Position numbers and translations under genes: made by a program
Shown: positions 35,407 to 35,667 of the stretch, piece by piece
Numbering within the stretch: position 1 is the stretch's first letter
Layout of the letters: each line of letters begins with the position of its first letter
The notes under the pieces: model-generated
Told to the model about the DNA's origin: nothing
The model's database searches: none
The model's input: the letters and a program-made list of their open reading frames with translations, nothing else
NCBI GenBank assembly: GCA_031290615.1
Contig: JAITNF010000072.1
Span: forward strand, 1 to 35,667
Direction of reading: 5' to 3'
Length of the DNA: 35,667 nucleotides
Source: Desulfovibrio sp.
Lineage (GTDB): Bacteria; Desulfobacterota; Desulfovibrionia; Desulfovibrionales; Desulfovibrionaceae

Positions 35407-35667
35407 TTAGTGGGCCTTAAAGAATTGGTCTTCTTTATCCTGATGCCTGATGCAGTCCCTTATCACATCTTCTATCACATCTTCATCACGACCAAAGATT
35501 GATACATGGAAACCACTAGCCAAAAAAACTTTCGCCAGAGAAATGCCGGCGACGACCAGCAAAATTGCGGGCGATAAAAACGGCATTCTTCCCTTTGATA
35601 AAACCAGCCACGGACGAAACTGACAGTTTCGGGGATATACTTGTCAAAATATGAGCATGGTCAAGAA
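35407..35667 (-). pseudogene. IS200/IS605 transposase TnpA, frameshifted and cut by window edge
   Basis: From the right edge inward: LDHAHILTSISPKLSVSSVA keeps the HUH motif (HAH); GFIKGKNAVFIARNFAGRRR then HFSGESFF. A run of seven T (35522-35528 on the reverse strand) shifts the frame. It continues ASGFHVSIFGRDED, VIEDVIRDCIRHQDKEDQFF to TAA at 35407. The helix that should carry the catalytic Tyr reads VIRDCIRHQ, with Cys in its place. A 12-base direct duplication adds a DVIE/DVIR repeat. The N-terminus is outside the window. Not active as it stands. Confidence 0.75.

Overview
The window looks like a piece of a shrinking, host-restricted Desulfovibrio-type (Desulfovibrionaceae) chromosome. 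The pointers are: a haem-type bacterioferritin followed by a rubredoxin remnant with the rare C-x4-C knuckle; a 1191-residue PEP-synthase-like protein next to a 1233-residue pyruvate carboxylase and a biotin ligase; a Desulfovibrio-style MucR fragment; and a single type I-C CRISPR repeat of the form common in that group. Intact housekeeping genes alternate with genes broken by single frameshifts, stop codons and internal deletions. Every transposase trace found is dead. This fits a late stage of genome reduction, such as in a gut or protist symbiont. The host setting is inference; the gene decay is seen in the sequence.

Layout. 1-1186: an unrecognised broken reading frame, then a decayed IS200/IS605 element nested inside a decayed IS5-type transposase. 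1187-8605 (+): penicillin-binding protein 1A, then the outer-membrane block lolC-lolD-bamA. 8742-8782: a strong hairpin terminator shared by converging units. 8799-9975 (-): rubredoxin (broken), bacterioferritin (intact) and a Fur/PerR-type regulator (frameshifted). 10025-18906 (-): PEP-synthase-like protein, pyruvate carboxylase, biotin ligase, ybeY. 18973-21824 (-): pgpH and a gutted phoH. 21964-22793 (+): a candidate sigma-54 promoter with small unrecognised ORFs. 22920-23567 (-): thiE. 23688-26192 (+): a large MscS-type channel. 26193-27132: an orphan CRISPR repeat, a Trm112-like zinc protein and a MucR fragment. 27202-28902 (-): gap (broken) and fba (intact). 29230-29535: another IS5 remnant. 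29721-34357 (+): ychF, then dxr-rseP-tsaB. 34398-35667: two more IS5-type remnants, an A+T-rich stretch and a frameshifted IS200/IS605 TnpA running off the end.

How the genes work together. The retained genes serve the cell envelope (murein synthesis, lipoprotein release, outer-membrane protein insertion, RseP proteolysis, mechanosensing), isoprenoid precursors (Dxr), thiamine (ThiE), RNA and translation upkeep (YbeY, TsaB, Trm112-like, YchF), c-di-AMP turnover (PgpH) and C3/C4 interconversion (biotin-dependent pyruvate carboxylase, its biotin ligase and a PEP-synthase-like enzyme). Losses fall on regulation and stress (PerR-like, MucR, rubredoxin, PhoH) and on one GAPDH copy. No intact CRISPR-Cas system, prophage or new multi-gene system was found. 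The informative content is the pattern of decay.
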